Of a stretch of DNA of 64,000 nucleotides, positions 22,400-31,207 are shown in pieces (within the stretch, counting starts at the first letter, position 1; each line of letters begins with the position of its first letter). The notes beneath the pieces are model-generated. The model was not told where the DNA came from and ran no database searches. It was given only the letters and a program-made list of their open reading frames with translations. The stretch covers positions 1-64,000 of the forward strand of contig JAUYTU010000013.1 of NCBI GenBank assembly GCA_030694975.1, read 5' to 3'. The position numbers and the translations under genes are program-made. This DNA comes from Erysipelotrichaceae bacterium (GTDB lineage Bacteria; Bacillota_I; Bacilli_A; Erysipelotrichales; Erysipelotrichaceae).

Positions 22400-22726
22400 A
22401 TGAATAGAAGAATGACAGAATCCTTAATTGGTGGTGTTTTACTTGGTATTGTCTGTGTGATTGGGGCTTATGTGCGCTCCGGATTTACGGCCTCACCCGT
22501 ATTTGTATTTTCACTTTGGTACAATCGCGTTATATTGGGATTACTGGTAGGAGCGCCATGGCCCAAAGTTGCTCGAAACAAGGCGTTACTTCGCGGAGCT
22601 TTGTTTGGACTGTTAGTTTCATTTGCGTTTTACAGTTCTACCGGATTTGTGGATCTCGTAAGTTTTCTCGCCGGAGTCGTTTATGGTGTGATACTTGAGG
22701 GATGGCTCAGTCGCCTTGAGAAATAG
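22400..22726 (+). CDS. small integral membrane protein, unknown
   Basis: A 108-residue protein with three or four hydrophobic segments (about 8-28, 35-52, 62-80, 82-100) separated by basic loops (WPKVARNKALLRG). AAAAGGAG lies 11 nt before the ATG. I do not recognise a named family. Spacing of 208 bp from the RnfD-like gene makes an operon uncertain. Confidence 0.75.
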   Translation: MNRRMTESLIGGVLLGIVCVIGAYVRSGFTASPVFVFSLWYNRVILGLLVGAPWPKVARNKALLRGALFGLLVSFAFYSSTGFVDLVSFLAGVVYGVILEGWLSRLEK

Positions 22727-22772
22727 TTTCTATCACCTGACTCGTCTTTAAATTTAGAAAGAGGACATTTAT

Positions 22773-23303
22773 ATGTTTATTCAGAATCAACATCTTATTA
22801 TCAGAAATGCTACACAAGAGGATGCAAGCACCTTGTGCAAATGGTGGAATGACGGGAAAATTATGGCACATGCCGGATTTCCAAAGGGTGTCAATACTAC
22901 GGAAGAAGCCATAGCCAATAGTTTATTGAAGGATACCGATGAAACACACCGACGTTTAATCCTCGAAGTGGATGGAGTGGCCGTTGGTGAAATGAATTAT
23001 CGAAACAAAGGCAATCAGACAGCGGAGATAGGTATTAAGATTTGTGATTTTTCTAAGCATAATCAAGGAAACGGCAAGAAATTTCTATCACTGCTGATTC
23101 AATCTCTGTTTGATGATTTGGGGTACACAAAGATTATTTTGGACACAAACATTAAAAATACGGTTGCTCAAAATGTATATGATAAACTTGGATTCAAAAA
23201 AGTCGAAGTCAGAGAGAATGCTTGGAAAGACCAAGAAGGTGTGATGCAAACATCCATAGATTATCAATTATTTGAGCCGGATTTTATAAATCACATAAAA
23301 TAA
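22773..23303 (+). CDS. GNAT-family N-acetyltransferase
   Basis: The 176-residue protein fits the GCN5-related acetyltransferase fold: an N-terminal LIIRNATQEDASTLCKWWND, the acceptor-side strand GVAVGEMNYRNKGNQTAEIGI, a pyrophosphate-loop-like KHNQGNGKKFLSLLI, and C-terminal DTNIKNTVAQNVYDKLGFKKV. This is the RimJ/RimL or aminoglycoside-6'-like subgroup; substrate unknown. GAGGACAT site before the ATG and a strong terminator after the stop, so monocistronic. Confidence 0.9.
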   Translation: MFIQNQHLIIRNATQEDASTLCKWWNDGKIMAHAGFPKGVNTTEEAIANSLLKDTDETHRRLILEVDGVAVGEMNYRNKGNQTAEIGIKICDFSKHNQGNGKKFLSLLIQSLFDDLGYTKIILDTNIKNTVAQNVYDKLGFKKVEVRENAWKDQEGVMQTSIDYQLFEPDFINHIK

Positions 23304-23314
23304 TTTCCATCGAG

Positions 23315-23341
23315 CGCATCTCATTCAGATGCGTTTTTTTT
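23315..23341 (+). terminator. intrinsic terminator after the GNAT gene
   Basis: CGCATCT (23315-23321) and AGATGCG (23327-23333) with a 5-nt loop, followed by eight T. Confidence 0.85.
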
Positions 23342-23419
23342 AAAATGAACTTTTTATATCGAGGTTTGTTATTTTCTAAGGTATAATGTGGCTAAATAAG
23401 ATTTGTATGAGGAGGTTAT

Positions 23420-24805
23420 ATGCGATTTGAAGAACTATTGCCCATTCTTTTGCCTGCTGGATCTTTACAAATATTCGTACAAGGCTACTACATTTGGGAT
23501 TGTATACATCATCCGCGTCTTAGTAAATGGGCAAAACTTAAGTATGCACTGGGAATTGCGGCGTTCAGCTTACCAGTTGCGGCGTATTACCTTTTAAAAG
23601 AGCGCAACGAAGATATTGGTGAAGACATTTCCAAAGGAGTCTTTAAATCCAATGTCCGCCAGGCAATTTTTGTGTTAATCGTTATCGCATTTGAAATCCT
23701 ATCCATCACAACCGTAGCGAGCTATATCGGCACTGCTGAGTTTCAACCGTTAGTTTGGATTAGTGCGATTAGTATTACGGTGATGATTGCGACTGAATTA
23801 AGCATTCAGAGAAACAAATGGACAATTGCCTACACATTATCCATCTTGTTGAGTTTTCTGGGATTTGCACTTTTGTATATTGTCTTTGACATGAATACTC
23901 CATTTTTAATCATCATTTTATCAGCTTCAATCATAAATAATTATCCGCTGAAGCATGTAAGAAAATTCATCTATTTCATGATTTTCGGATTTGTAATGAT
24001 GGGAATAGTACGTCCGATGCTTGTTGAAAACGTATATGACCTCGATACTATTGTCAGTTCAGTTTATCTGAATACGGTGATTCTTGTTCTTGTTATACTT
24101 TCATTTTATATACTCAAACGACAGTACATCACAAATTACCAACTCGTAAGAACTCTGAATGTGGTGGAAAGTCAAAATGTGATGATTGAGGAGTTAAGTA
24201 AAACGGAAGAAAGAAATAAAATTGCACGAGAAATACATGACACAGTTGGGCATCGGTTAACAGGTGCTTTATACATGATTGAGGCCGCCAAGCTGAATGA
24301 TGATCGTTCGATTATAAATGAGAAGTTGGATACTGCTTATAATTTAATCAAAGATGCATTATCCGATATTCGACATTCAGTTAAACTGTTGGTTGAAGAT
24401 ACATCGGGAGTTTTCAGTGATAAAATAGAAACTCTTCGATTGGAATTAAATAAAAACACCGGATTGGAAATCGAAATAATCGTTGAAGCAACTCAACAAA
24501 TTCCTTCAATTCATCAAAGCCTGATATTTCGCGCGCTGATGGAATGTGTGACAAATACGATTAAACATTCTAAATCAACAAAAGCTGATATATTGATACA
24601 AGTAGCTAAAAGCAAACTCCTTTTTTCCTATAGTGATAATGGTGAAGGTTCAAAACCGTTTGATATGGGATTTGGGCTCACTTCAATGAAAGACTCTGTT
24701 GAAAGTCTGGGAGGATTATTTTCTGCTAACAATGGAAATGACGGGTTTATCGTAAACTTTACCTTACCCTTAGGCATTACGAATGAAGGTGACCTCAATG
24801 ATTAA
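23420..24805 (+). CDS. sensor histidine kinase, NarL/LiaS-type
   Basis: The 461-residue kinase has seven or eight N-terminal hydrophobic segments (about 10-235), a HisKA_3 dimerisation domain with the phosphorylated His in REIHDTVGHRLTGALY (about residue 273), and an HATPase_c domain with NTIKHSKSTKADI and SDNGEG. The first 60 residues resemble the PLDc_N-type membrane segment of the small protein at 25537. It phosphorylates the overlapping response regulator. AGGAGG site; a TATAAT at 23382-23387 is the likely -10. Confidence 0.93.
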   Translation: MRFEELLPILLPAGSLQIFVQGYYIWDCIHHPRLSKWAKLKYALGIAAFSLPVAAYYLLKERNEDIGEDISKGVFKSNVRQAIFVLIVIAFEILSITTVASYIGTAEFQPLVWISAISITVMIATELSIQRNKWTIAYTLSILLSFLGFALLYIVFDMNTPFLIIILSASIINNYPLKHVRKFIYFMIFGFVMMGIVRPMLVENVYDLDTIVSSVYLNTVILVLVILSFYILKRQYITNYQLVRTLNVVESQNVMIEELSKTEERNKIAREIHDTVGHRLTGALYMIEAAKLNDDRSIINEKLDTAYNLIKDALSDIRHSVKLLVEDTSGVFSDKIETLRLELNKNTGLEIEIIVEATQQIPSIHQSLIFRALMECVTNTIKHSKSTKADILIQVAKSKLLFSYSDNGEGSKPFDMGFGLTSMKDSVESLGGLFSANNGNDGFIVNFTLPLGITNEGDLND

Positions 24806-25433
24806 AATTAAATGCCTGATCGTGGATGATCAGCCAATCCTTCGTGAAGGACTGAAATCACTTTTGGCTACCTGCGCAGACATTGAAGTGATTGCTGAGG
24901 CAAGTAATGGCAAAGAGGCGTTAGATCAGTTGGGTATTGTTCGACCGGATGTTGTTTTAATGGATATTCGCATGCCAGTGATGAATGGTGTCGAAGCTAC
25001 CAAAGCGATTAAGGAAAAATTTCCCAATATTATTATCATCATATTGACCACGTTTGATGATGATCAATATATTCTCGATGCCTTACGTTATGGCGCATCC
25101 GGATATCTGCTTAAAGATATGGGTATTCAGCAGCTTGCATCAGCCATTCGAGACGGTTTCTCCGGCAATGTTTTATTGCCCGGAAGAATTGCAAATAAGC
25201 TTTCAATGATGATCAATTCAGTCAGTAATCATCCAATGAATGAAAGTGATTACTCAACAAGAGAAAAAGACATTATACAACTTTTGGTCAAAGGCTATTC
25301 AAATAGTGAGATTGCCGAAACACTGTTTCTATCTATAGGTACCGTCAAAAACTATGTCAGTCAGATTTATTCGAAAGCGAATGTAACCGATCGTAGCAAT
25401 GCGGTCATTTATTTCAAGCAAAGAGGATTCTAA
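24798..25433 (+). CDS. LuxR/NarL-type response regulator
   Basis: The 211-residue regulator has a receiver domain (D10, D11, phosphoacceptor D56 in VVLMDIRMP, T and K in ILTTFDD and YLLKD) and a C-terminal LuxR-type HTH (STREKDIIQLLVKGYSNSEI, then VKNYVSQIYSKANV). Start at 24798 is favoured by AAGGTGA 6 nt upstream; it overlaps the kinase by 8 bp. Likely target: the ABC operon immediately downstream, as in LiaSR/YxdJK/DesKR-type arrangements. Confidence 0.93.
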   Translation: MIKIKCLIVDDQPILREGLKSLLATCADIEVIAEASNGKEALDQLGIVRPDVVLMDIRMPVMNGVEATKAIKEKFPNIIIIILTTFDDDQYILDALRYGASGYLLKDMGIQQLASAIRDGFSGNVLLPGRIANKLSMMINSVSNHPMNESDYSTREKDIIQLLVKGYSNSEIAETLFLSIGTVKNYVSQIYSKANVTDRSNAVIYFKQRGF

Positions 25434-25457
25434 GGCGAACACATCGCCTTTTTTTTA
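25432..25457 (+). terminator. intrinsic terminator after the response regulator
   Basis: AAGGCGA and TCGCCTT pair over a 5-nt ACACA loop, followed by a run of T. It separates the two-component genes from the ABC operon. Confidence 0.85.
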
Positions 25458-25511
25458 TGACTTTTATATGACCGTGGTAACTGTTTCTATGACTGCACAC
25501 TGCAATATAAT
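25456..25511 (+). promoter_or_regulatory. ABC operon promoter with three TATGAC direct repeats
   Basis: TATGAC occurs at 25456-25461, 25467-25472 and 25488-25493, spaced 11 and 21 bp, that is one and two helical turns on the same DNA face. A consensus -10 TATAAT lies at 25506-25511 and no good -35 exists, as expected for an activator-dependent promoter. Which regulator binds is inferred. Confidence 0.6.
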
Positions 25512-25536
25512 GAAGATGTCAAAGGAGGATATGATT

Positions 25537-25743
25537 ATGAATTGGATTAATGAAAACATGGAAATACTGCTTATTGCATCACCAGTCATTTTGATACATT
25601 TATTTATGTTTGCTTATTGTGCACTACTTATCAGAAAAGAAGGTGTCTCAAACCTGAACCGTACGCTATGGTTGGCAATCTGCTTCTTCTTTCAAATCTT
25701 AGGGCCAATTGCCTTTATGATCATTGGCAGAAAAGGAGAATAA
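25537..25743 (+). CDS. small membrane protein with PLDc_N-type domain
   Basis: A 68-residue protein with two hydrophobic helices (about 8-32 and 42-62) separated by a basic loop, ending GRKGE. The arrangement matches the phospholipase-D-nuclease N-terminal (PLDc_N) domain, often encoded alone in front of ABC transporter genes in Firmicutes; function unknown. The ATG at 25537 has GGAGG 8 nt upstream; an ATG at 25531 is too close. It is 2 bp from the ATPase gene, clearly one operon. Confidence 0.8.
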   Translation: MNWINENMEILLIASPVILIHLFMFAYCALLIRKEGVSNLNRTLWLAICFFFQILGPIAFMIIGRKGE

Positions 25744-25745
25744 TC

Positions 25746-26642
25746 GTGATTGAGATTAAAAATCTGAACAAGCATTTTGGTCAGTTTCACGCGTTAAAAG
25801 GAATAAGTCTACGTGTAAAAGAGAATGAAATTTACGGATTCATTGGTCATAATGGAGCCGGTAAATCGACAACGATGAACATCATGGCAGGATTATCTCA
25901 CTTCGAAGAAGGAAGCTGTATTATCAATGGTCAAGATGTAAAGGAACTTGCGAAACCTGGGGATTTAAACGTTGGGTTTCTTCCTGAAAATCCCCAATTT
26001 TATCCTTGGATGAATGCAACTGAATATCTGCTGTATTGCAGTAAGAATCCAGATAAGCAAAAAGTGAAGGAAATCATTGCGTGGGCAGGACTTGAGCAAC
26101 ACGCCTCACGGAAAATCAAAGGTTTTTCAAGAGGTATGAAGCAACGCCTTGGATTGGCGGTAGCGCTTATTAACGATCCAAAACTGATCATTCTCGATGA
26201 ACCGTCATCCGCACTTGATCCAGAGGGAAGAAGCGAAGTCCTTCGATTGATGGTAGAACTTAAAAACATGGGAAAGACCATCATCTTTTCATCACACATT
26301 CTCAGCGATATTGAGCGCATTTGTGATCGCATCGGTATGATTGAGAATGGCGAAATTATCTTTGAGAAATCGTTGGTATCATTGTTGAATGAAAATGTGA
26401 AACCCATCTTCGATATAGAGTTTAAACATATGATATCGACTTTGCAGATTGAGCGACTAATGGAACATAAAGACATTTTGAAAGTTGAAGCAAAGGATAA
26501 TATGCTTACGGTACAGTTAAAACAAAACGATCTGGATCCTAAAAGCTTACTTGAATCAGTTCTTGAGTTCGATGTACCAATTCTTGGATTCAATCTGAGA
26601 AAGAATAATCTAGAATCATTATTTATCAAGGAGGGGAACTAA
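25746..26642 (+). CDS. ABC transporter ATP-binding protein
   Basis: The 298-residue ATPase has Walker A GHNGAGKST, signature FSRGMKQRLGLAVAL, Walker B LIILDEPSSALDPEG and H-loop FSSHIL. The C-terminal 80 residues form the accessory region typical of ABC-2 exporters of the CcmA/YxlF class. GTG start at 25746 with AAAGGAG 8 nt upstream; longer upstream frames lie inside the previous gene. It energises the permease at 26644. Confidence 0.94.
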   Translation: MIEIKNLNKHFGQFHALKGISLRVKENEIYGFIGHNGAGKSTTMNIMAGLSHFEEGSCIINGQDVKELAKPGDLNVGFLPENPQFYPWMNATEYLLYCSKNPDKQKVKEIIAWAGLEQHASRKIKGFSRGMKQRLGLAVALINDPKLIILDEPSSALDPEGRSEVLRLMVELKNMGKTIIFSSHILSDIERICDRIGMIENGEIIFEKSLVSLLNENVKPIFDIEFKHMISTLQIERLMEHKDILKVEAKDNMLTVQLKQNDLDPKSLLESVLEFDVPILGFNLRKNNLESLFIKEGN

Positions 26643-26643
26643 G

Positions 26644-27414
26644 ATGTTCAAAGAGTTAAAAAAAGAATGGATATTCGCCTCCAGAAGCGGAAGACTGTTC
26701 ATTCTTAGTATGAGTTTTATATTTCTGGCAGTATTAACACCGATTATGCTGAAAGTACTTATTCCAGAAATCTTCCGCATGCAATTTCCAAATTTACCGA
26801 TCGAAGAGATCAACCGAATGATCAACGCCAGTCAACTCACTGCTATTCAAGGTTTTATGTCCGATTTATTTGAGTTAGGCATGATCATCGTAGTTTTCAC
26901 ACTATGCTCGATCATGGCACAGGAAATCAGAGATAACACACTGGTCTTTCCGATCGTTTCCGGAAACAAGTTCGTCAATATTATCGGTTCAAAAATGATA
27001 TTCTTCGGCGGTGTCTTAGGATTGTTGGTCACGATATCCATCCTCATATGTTATGCTTATGCCGGCATTTTGTTTGAATTTGAAGTTGCATTGCAAGATG
27101 TCTTATATGCCGGATTGCTTCAAGGAAGCTACTTCTTGTTTATTGTATCCAATCTGATCATGTGGGGTGCTTTACTAAAACGTACCTTACCCACCGGATT
27201 TGTGACGTTAGTAGTCGCTTATTTACTACAGGCAGTCGGAGGATTGTTGGATATCCATGCTTACTTACCTTCAGGATTGATCGATTTCTCCTCGAAGCTA
27301 CAATTTCAATCACAGAATATCATCACCTCGGTCTCGATTACGATATTTCTCATTGCAATTATGTTGATGATCACTCATTCAGCAATGAAGAAAATGGAAT
27401 ACAATATTCGCTAA
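26644..27414 (+). CDS. ABC-2 type transporter permease
   Basis: A 256-residue membrane protein with about six hydrophobic segments. It begins with the cytoplasmic KELKKEWIFASRSGRLFIL motif common in ABC-2 permeases of the YxlG type, and has an amphipathic QEIRDNTLVFPIVSG segment in the first loop. One base separates it from the ATPase gene. The exported substrate is unknown; the flanking two-component system suggests cell-envelope or antimicrobial stress. Confidence 0.88.
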   Translation: MFKELKKEWIFASRSGRLFILSMSFIFLAVLTPIMLKVLIPEIFRMQFPNLPIEEINRMINASQLTAIQGFMSDLFELGMIIVVFTLCSIMAQEIRDNTLVFPIVSGNKFVNIIGSKMIFFGGVLGLLVTISILICYAYAGILFEFEVALQDVLYAGLLQGSYFLFIVSNLIMWGALLKRTLPTGFVTLVVAYLLQAVGGLLDIHAYLPSGLIDFSSKLQFQSQNIITSVSITIFLIAIMLMITHSAMKKMEYNIR

Positions 27415-27417
27415 GTT

Positions 27418-27443
27418 AAGCCTGGACGGGTTCCAGGCTTTAT
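27418..27443 (+). terminator. intrinsic terminator of the ABC operon
   Basis: AAGCCTGG (27418-27425) and CCAGGCTT (27433-27440) form an 8-bp stem with a 7-nt loop, followed by TTAT. Confidence 0.75.
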
Positions 27444-27888
27444 CCTATCGGAGTATAGGATCTTTAACATCAAAAGGCGATCGATTTACATCTATGATTT
27501 ATGACCTGAATTGACAAGAAGTTTATATCAGAATATACTTTGAATGTATAGATAATACTTTCAACGAAGCAAATCTAAAAATCGATATACTTGATTTTGG
27601 TAGTATGCTTTAGTTATTTCAAGAGAACATCTCTGCTTAATGCAGAATCAACAATCATTTAACCTCAAAATAGCGACATCAGGGCTCGTCTTTTTTGTGT
27701 TTATTTATAAAGAATCGGTGTGCACACTTTTTCTAGTGGTGGAATGATGTGCATCAAAAAGGTGAAAATCATAACGTACATCCGTATAGAATTAAAGGTT
27801 GATTTTTGACAAACAAAATAAAGACATATTAGCAAACGATCGTTTTTTCTTACCCATAATTCACTAACTATTATGAAAGGACAAAATT
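27444..27888. other. catalase upstream region, no gene
   Basis: No open frame of note. TTGACA (27806-27811) with a weak TATTAG 15 bp on is a tentative promoter. A perfect 12-bp palindrome AAACGATCGTTT lies at 27834-27845, just downstream of that -10. A CTGC-N5-GCAG hairpin lies at about 27632. I found no clear PerR-type TTATAAT-N-ATTATAA box. Confidence 0.4.
27834..27845. promoter_or_regulatory. palindrome at catalase promoter, possible operator
   Basis: AAACGATCGTTT is self-complementary and sits about 44 bp before the catalase ATG, near the expected transcription start. The binding protein is unknown. Confidence 0.35.
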
Positions 27889-30000
27889 ATGAAAAAAGAC
27901 CAAACTAGAAATCCAAAAAAATCAAATCAGAAAAAAGACATTTATCTAGAAGAGGAATCACAAAAGGGTAACGCTGGTGAGCTGCATCAGATGGCCGGCG
28001 GAAAGCATCCAGATTTAACGACCAGTGAAGGAGTGCCGATATCTGATAATCAGAATTCACTTCGACTCGGTCCTACAGGTCCAACCCTCTTGGAAGATTT
28101 CATTTTGCGAGACAAAATCACGCATTTCGACCACGAGCGAATTCCGGAACGGATCGTCCATGCCCGAGGTACAGGGGCTCACGGTTTTTTTGAACTTACA
28201 GAATCAATGGAGAAGTTCACAAAGGCGAAAATCCTGACGGAAGTCGGTGTAAAGACACCTGTATTTGCACGTATCTCCACAGTTGCGGGGGGTGCCGGTT
28301 CAATCGATACGCCTCGAGACATTCGCGGATTTTCCGTAAAATTCTATACACAAGAAGGAAATTGGGATCTGGTCTCAAACAATGTTCCTGTCTTCTTCAT
28401 TCAGGACGCCATCAAATTTCCTGATCTTATCCACGCTGTAAAAATGGAGCCTGATCGAGCATTCCCTCAAGCCTCCAGTGCTCATGATACTTTTTGGGAT
28501 TTCATATCCTTAACCCCTGAATCCATGCATACGATCATGTGGCTTATGTCCGATCGTACATTACCCCGAGCTTTGAGCATGATCGAAGGATTTGGTGTTC
28601 ATAGTTTTCGTTTGGTTAATGAGGAAAACAAGTCAACGTTCGTGAAATTTCACTGGCGTCCAAAACTTGGATTACAATCCACCCTTTGGGATGAAGCTGT
28701 CAAAATAGCTGGGGCTGACCAAGATTTCCATCGCCGCAATATGTTTGAATCAATTGAAGCAGGTAAATTCCCGGAATGGGAACTTGCCCTTCAACTTTTC
28801 ACTCAAGAAGAAGCAGATAAACTTCCGTTCGACCATCTTGATGCAACCAAACTTATCCCTGAAGAGTTGATACCACTAAAAGTGATTGGTCGTATGGTAC
28901 TCAATCGTTGGCCAGACAATTTCTTCGCTGAAACGGAGCAGGTAGCTTTCTGTCCGGCAAATATTATTCCTGGAATTGATTTTTCCAATGATCCGTTGTT
29001 ACAAGGTCGATTACTATCCTATCAAGATACACAACTTTCACGTTTGGGAACTGTTAATTTTCATCAGATTCCAATAAATGCTCCTAAGCGTCCGGTCGAC
29101 AATCATCAACGGGACGGACAAATGCAAATGGGTGTACCGAAGGGTCGCGTAGCCTATGAACCTAACTCCTTATCTGAGAATTCCCCAAGGGAAACACAAA
29201 TGCAGGGATTCCGTAGCTTTGAGGCAAGTGAAACCGGTGAGAAAATGCGGATTCGCTCAAAAAGCTTCTCCGATCATTACAGTCAGGCACGTCAATTCTA
29301 TATCAGTCAAACAGCATATGAACAGGCACACATTGCCTCGGCGTTTGTATTTGAACTTTCCAAAGTTGAGCACTTGCATATTCGCGAGAGAATGGTCAGT
29401 CATTTGTTAAATGTCGATGACGATTTGGCTAAGCGAGTGGCGAAAGGTCTTGGATTGGATAAAGTTCCAAAAGCTTTAAAAGCAGAGGTTCCAATCAAGA
29501 AACTCGACCCCTCACCCGCTCTACAAATTATTGGTAAGATGAAAAAGACACTGCTTGGACGGGCTGTCGGAATACTTATTGCGGATGGATCTGACCCAGA
29601 GGCTATTATGGATATCAAGAAAGCCGCACTGGCCGCTGGAGCGGATGTAAAAATTATTGCTCCTAAAGTCGGTGGTGCAAAACTTGCGGATGGATCGTTG
29701 ATGGCAGCCGATGGACAATTGGCTGGAACGCCCTCCGTGTTGTTCGATGCGGTCGCCATCATTCTAAGTGATGATAGCTCTAAAGTTTTATTAAAAGAAG
29801 GCGCTGCCATCGACTTTGTGCGCGATGCATTTGGTCATCTTAAAGCGATTACTGCTGACAAAGGCGGACAGGTCTTATTAAAGAAGGCAGGAGTCAAAAA
29901 AGACCCGGGTATCCTGGAAGTTGGAGATACCGATGCATTCATCGCTGCTGCTATGACTCGTCAATGGGATCGTGAGAAGTCTGTTCGAATCTTAGCATAA
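27889..30000 (+). CDS. katE: large-subunit catalase (clade 2, KatE/HPII type)
   Basis: The 703-residue heme catalase dismutates hydrogen peroxide to water and oxygen. Active-site His is H91 (RIVHARG), the distal Asn lies in VSNNVPVFF (164/165), and the proximal Tyr is in [28 protein letters not shown] is the family signature. Residues about 550-703 form the flavodoxin/DJ-1-like C-terminal domain ([14 protein letters not shown]) that separates the large catalases from the 480-residue form. AAAGGAC site; terminator follows. Cytoplasmic, no signal peptide. Confidence 0.96.
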   Translation: MKKDQTRNPKKSNQKKDIYLEEESQKGNAGELHQMAGGKHPDLTTSEGVPISDNQNSLRLGPTGPTLLEDFILRDKITHFDHERIPERIVHARGTGAHGFFELTESMEKFTKAKILTEVGVKTPVFARISTVAGGAGSIDTPRDIRGFSVKFYTQEGNWDLVSNNVPVFFIQDAIKFPDLIHAVKMEPDRAFPQASSAHDTFWDFISLTPESMHTIMWLMSDRTLPRALSMIEGFGVHSFRLVNEENKSTFVKFHWRPKLGLQSTLWDEAVKIAGADQDFHRRNMFESIEAGKFPEWELALQLFTQEEADKLPFDHLDATKLIPEELIPLKVIGRMVLNRWPDNFFAETEQVAFCPANIIPGIDFSNDPLLQGRLLSYQDTQLSRLGTVNFHQIPINAPKRPVDNHQRDGQMQMGVPKGRVAYEPNSLSENSPRETQMQGFRSFEASETGEKMRIRSKSFSDHYSQARQFYISQTAYEQAHIASAFVFELSKVEHLHIRERMVSHLLNVDDDLAKRVAKGLGLDKVPKALKAEVPIKKLDPSPALQIIGKMKKTLLGRAVGILIADGSDPEAIMDIKKAALAAGADVKIIAPKVGGAKLADGSLMAADGQLAGTPSVLFDAVAIILSDDSSKVLLKEGAAIDFVRDAFGHLKAITADKGGQVLLKKAGVKKDPGILEVGDTDAFIAAAMTRQWDREKSVRILA

Positions 30001-30030
30001 ACGAACCATTTTAAACGAATTGAATAATAT

Positions 30031-30065
30031 AAAGACAAAACGGTTAATGTTTTGTCTTTTTGTTT
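30031..30065 (+). terminator. intrinsic terminator after catalase
   Basis: AAAGACAAAAC (30031-30041) and GTTTTGTCTTT (30049-30059) form an 11-bp stem over a 7-nt loop, followed by TTGTTTT. Confidence 0.85.
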
Positions 30066-30131
30066 TAGCCATATTAAGACAACAATCAGCATTTTGAAGT
30101 ATAATAAAATCAATGAACAAGGAGACTGACT

Positions 30132-30698
30132 ATGAAAAAGGAAAATCTTGAGCTAACTCTTGAGCAACGCGATGAGTTGCTTGATATTCTTAGAGTCCGA
30201 TTTGACAAATACAGCCATCGTCATCCAGCCATTGATTTCGAAGATGTTTACAACCGATTGATTCAACACCCCGCTAAACTTTGGTCGCTACACGAAATGG
30301 AAAAGACCGGTGGAGAACCGGATGTTGTTGAAGTGGATAAAATCTCAAAAGAAGTGATTTTCTTTGATTGTTCAATTGAGACACCGAAAGATCGACGCAA
30401 CATTTGTTATGACCGTGAAGCACTGGATAAACACAAACAATATAAGCCGGAAACCAGCGCTATGGACATGGCAATTGCCATGGGAATCGAAATACTGACT
30501 GAAGAACAATATCAATACTTACAAACCTTAGGAGATTTTGATACAAAAACTTCAAGTTGGCTTAAAACACCGATTGAGATTCGTAAGCTTGGCGGTGCGA
30601 TTTTCGGGGATAAGCGCTATGACCATGTCTTTATTTATCATAACGGAGCGGATTCTTATTATGGTGTTCGCGGCTTCAGAGGATGCATACGCATATAA
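30132..30698 (+). CDS. DUF4256-family protein
   Basis: The 188-residue protein matches the DUF4256 pattern: LLDILRVRFDKYSHRHP, LWSLHEMEKTGGEPDVV, IFFDCSIETPKDRRNICYD, ending GGAIFGDKRYDHVFIYHNGA then YYGVRGFRG. It is widespread as a single-copy protein of unknown function in Firmicutes and Bacteroidetes. AGGAGA site. A 19-bp gap to the next gene suggests co-transcription with the flavin-type oxidase-like gene. Confidence 0.85.
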   Translation: MKKENLELTLEQRDELLDILRVRFDKYSHRHPAIDFEDVYNRLIQHPAKLWSLHEMEKTGGEPDVVEVDKISKEVIFFDCSIETPKDRRNICYDREALDKHKQYKPETSAMDMAIAMGIEILTEEQYQYLQTLGDFDTKTSSWLKTPIEIRKLGGAIFGDKRYDHVFIYHNGADSYYGVRGFRGCIRI

Positions 30699-30717
30699 TT
30701 TTAGAGGGAGAAAAATC

Positions 30718-31188
30718 ATGTTTCGTGAAATGAGAAGAATTAAGCAACAGTTAAATAATGAGGATATTGAGCGAATACTGAACAAACACACATCCGGCAT
30801 ATTGGCTGTCAACGGAGATGACGGTTATCCTTATACAATTCCAATCAGTTACACTTATGATGACAATCAGCTGTTTTTTCACAGCGCAAATGAAGGCCAT
30901 AAAATAGATGCGATCAGAAATAATGATAAAGTATCCTTTTGTGTAATCGATCAGGATGAGGTCATTCAAGAAACCTTTACAACTCACTTTCGCAGTGTTG
31001 TTATTTTTGGAAGAGCAACAATTATCACCGATCCTCAACAACGCCAATTGGCATTGGAAAGTCTTGTAAGAAAGTATTCACCTGATTTTCTTGAGAAAGG
31101 TCAACAAGAAATCAGAGAAGCCTGGGATCATGTCAGTATCATCGCCGTAACCATTGAATATAAAAGCGGAAAAACAAACAACAAGTAA
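30718..31188 (+). CDS. pyridoxamine 5'-phosphate oxidase-like flavoprotein
   Basis: The 156-residue protein has the split-barrel pattern of the NimA/PNPOx-like group: KQQLNNEDIERILNKHTSGILA, then GYPYTIPISYTYDDNQLFFHSA and GHKIDAIRNNDKVSFCV. Members bind FMN or F420/heme and reduce small molecules or nitro compounds; the substrate here is unknown. The ATG at 30718 has AGAGGGAG 8 nt upstream; a longer in-frame extension would run into the previous gene. Confidence 0.88.
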   Translation: MFREMRRIKQQLNNEDIERILNKHTSGILAVNGDDGYPYTIPISYTYDDNQLFFHSANEGHKIDAIRNNDKVSFCVIDQDEVIQETFTTHFRSVVIFGRATIITDPQQRQLALESLVRKYSPDFLEKGQQEIREAWDHVSIIAVTIEYKSGKTNNK

Positions 31189-31207
31189 TAGATAAGTGAG
31201 GAATTTT

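Noticed and set aside
27490-27500. Further TATGAT/TATGAC copies after the ABC operon
   Set aside because: Spacing of 8 bp differs from the 11-bp arrays and the site is about 390 bp from the catalase start; not counted as part of the array.
31196-31207. GTG start for the HSL-type esterase
   Set aside because: The GTGAGGA at this place serves as ribosome site for the ATG at 31208.
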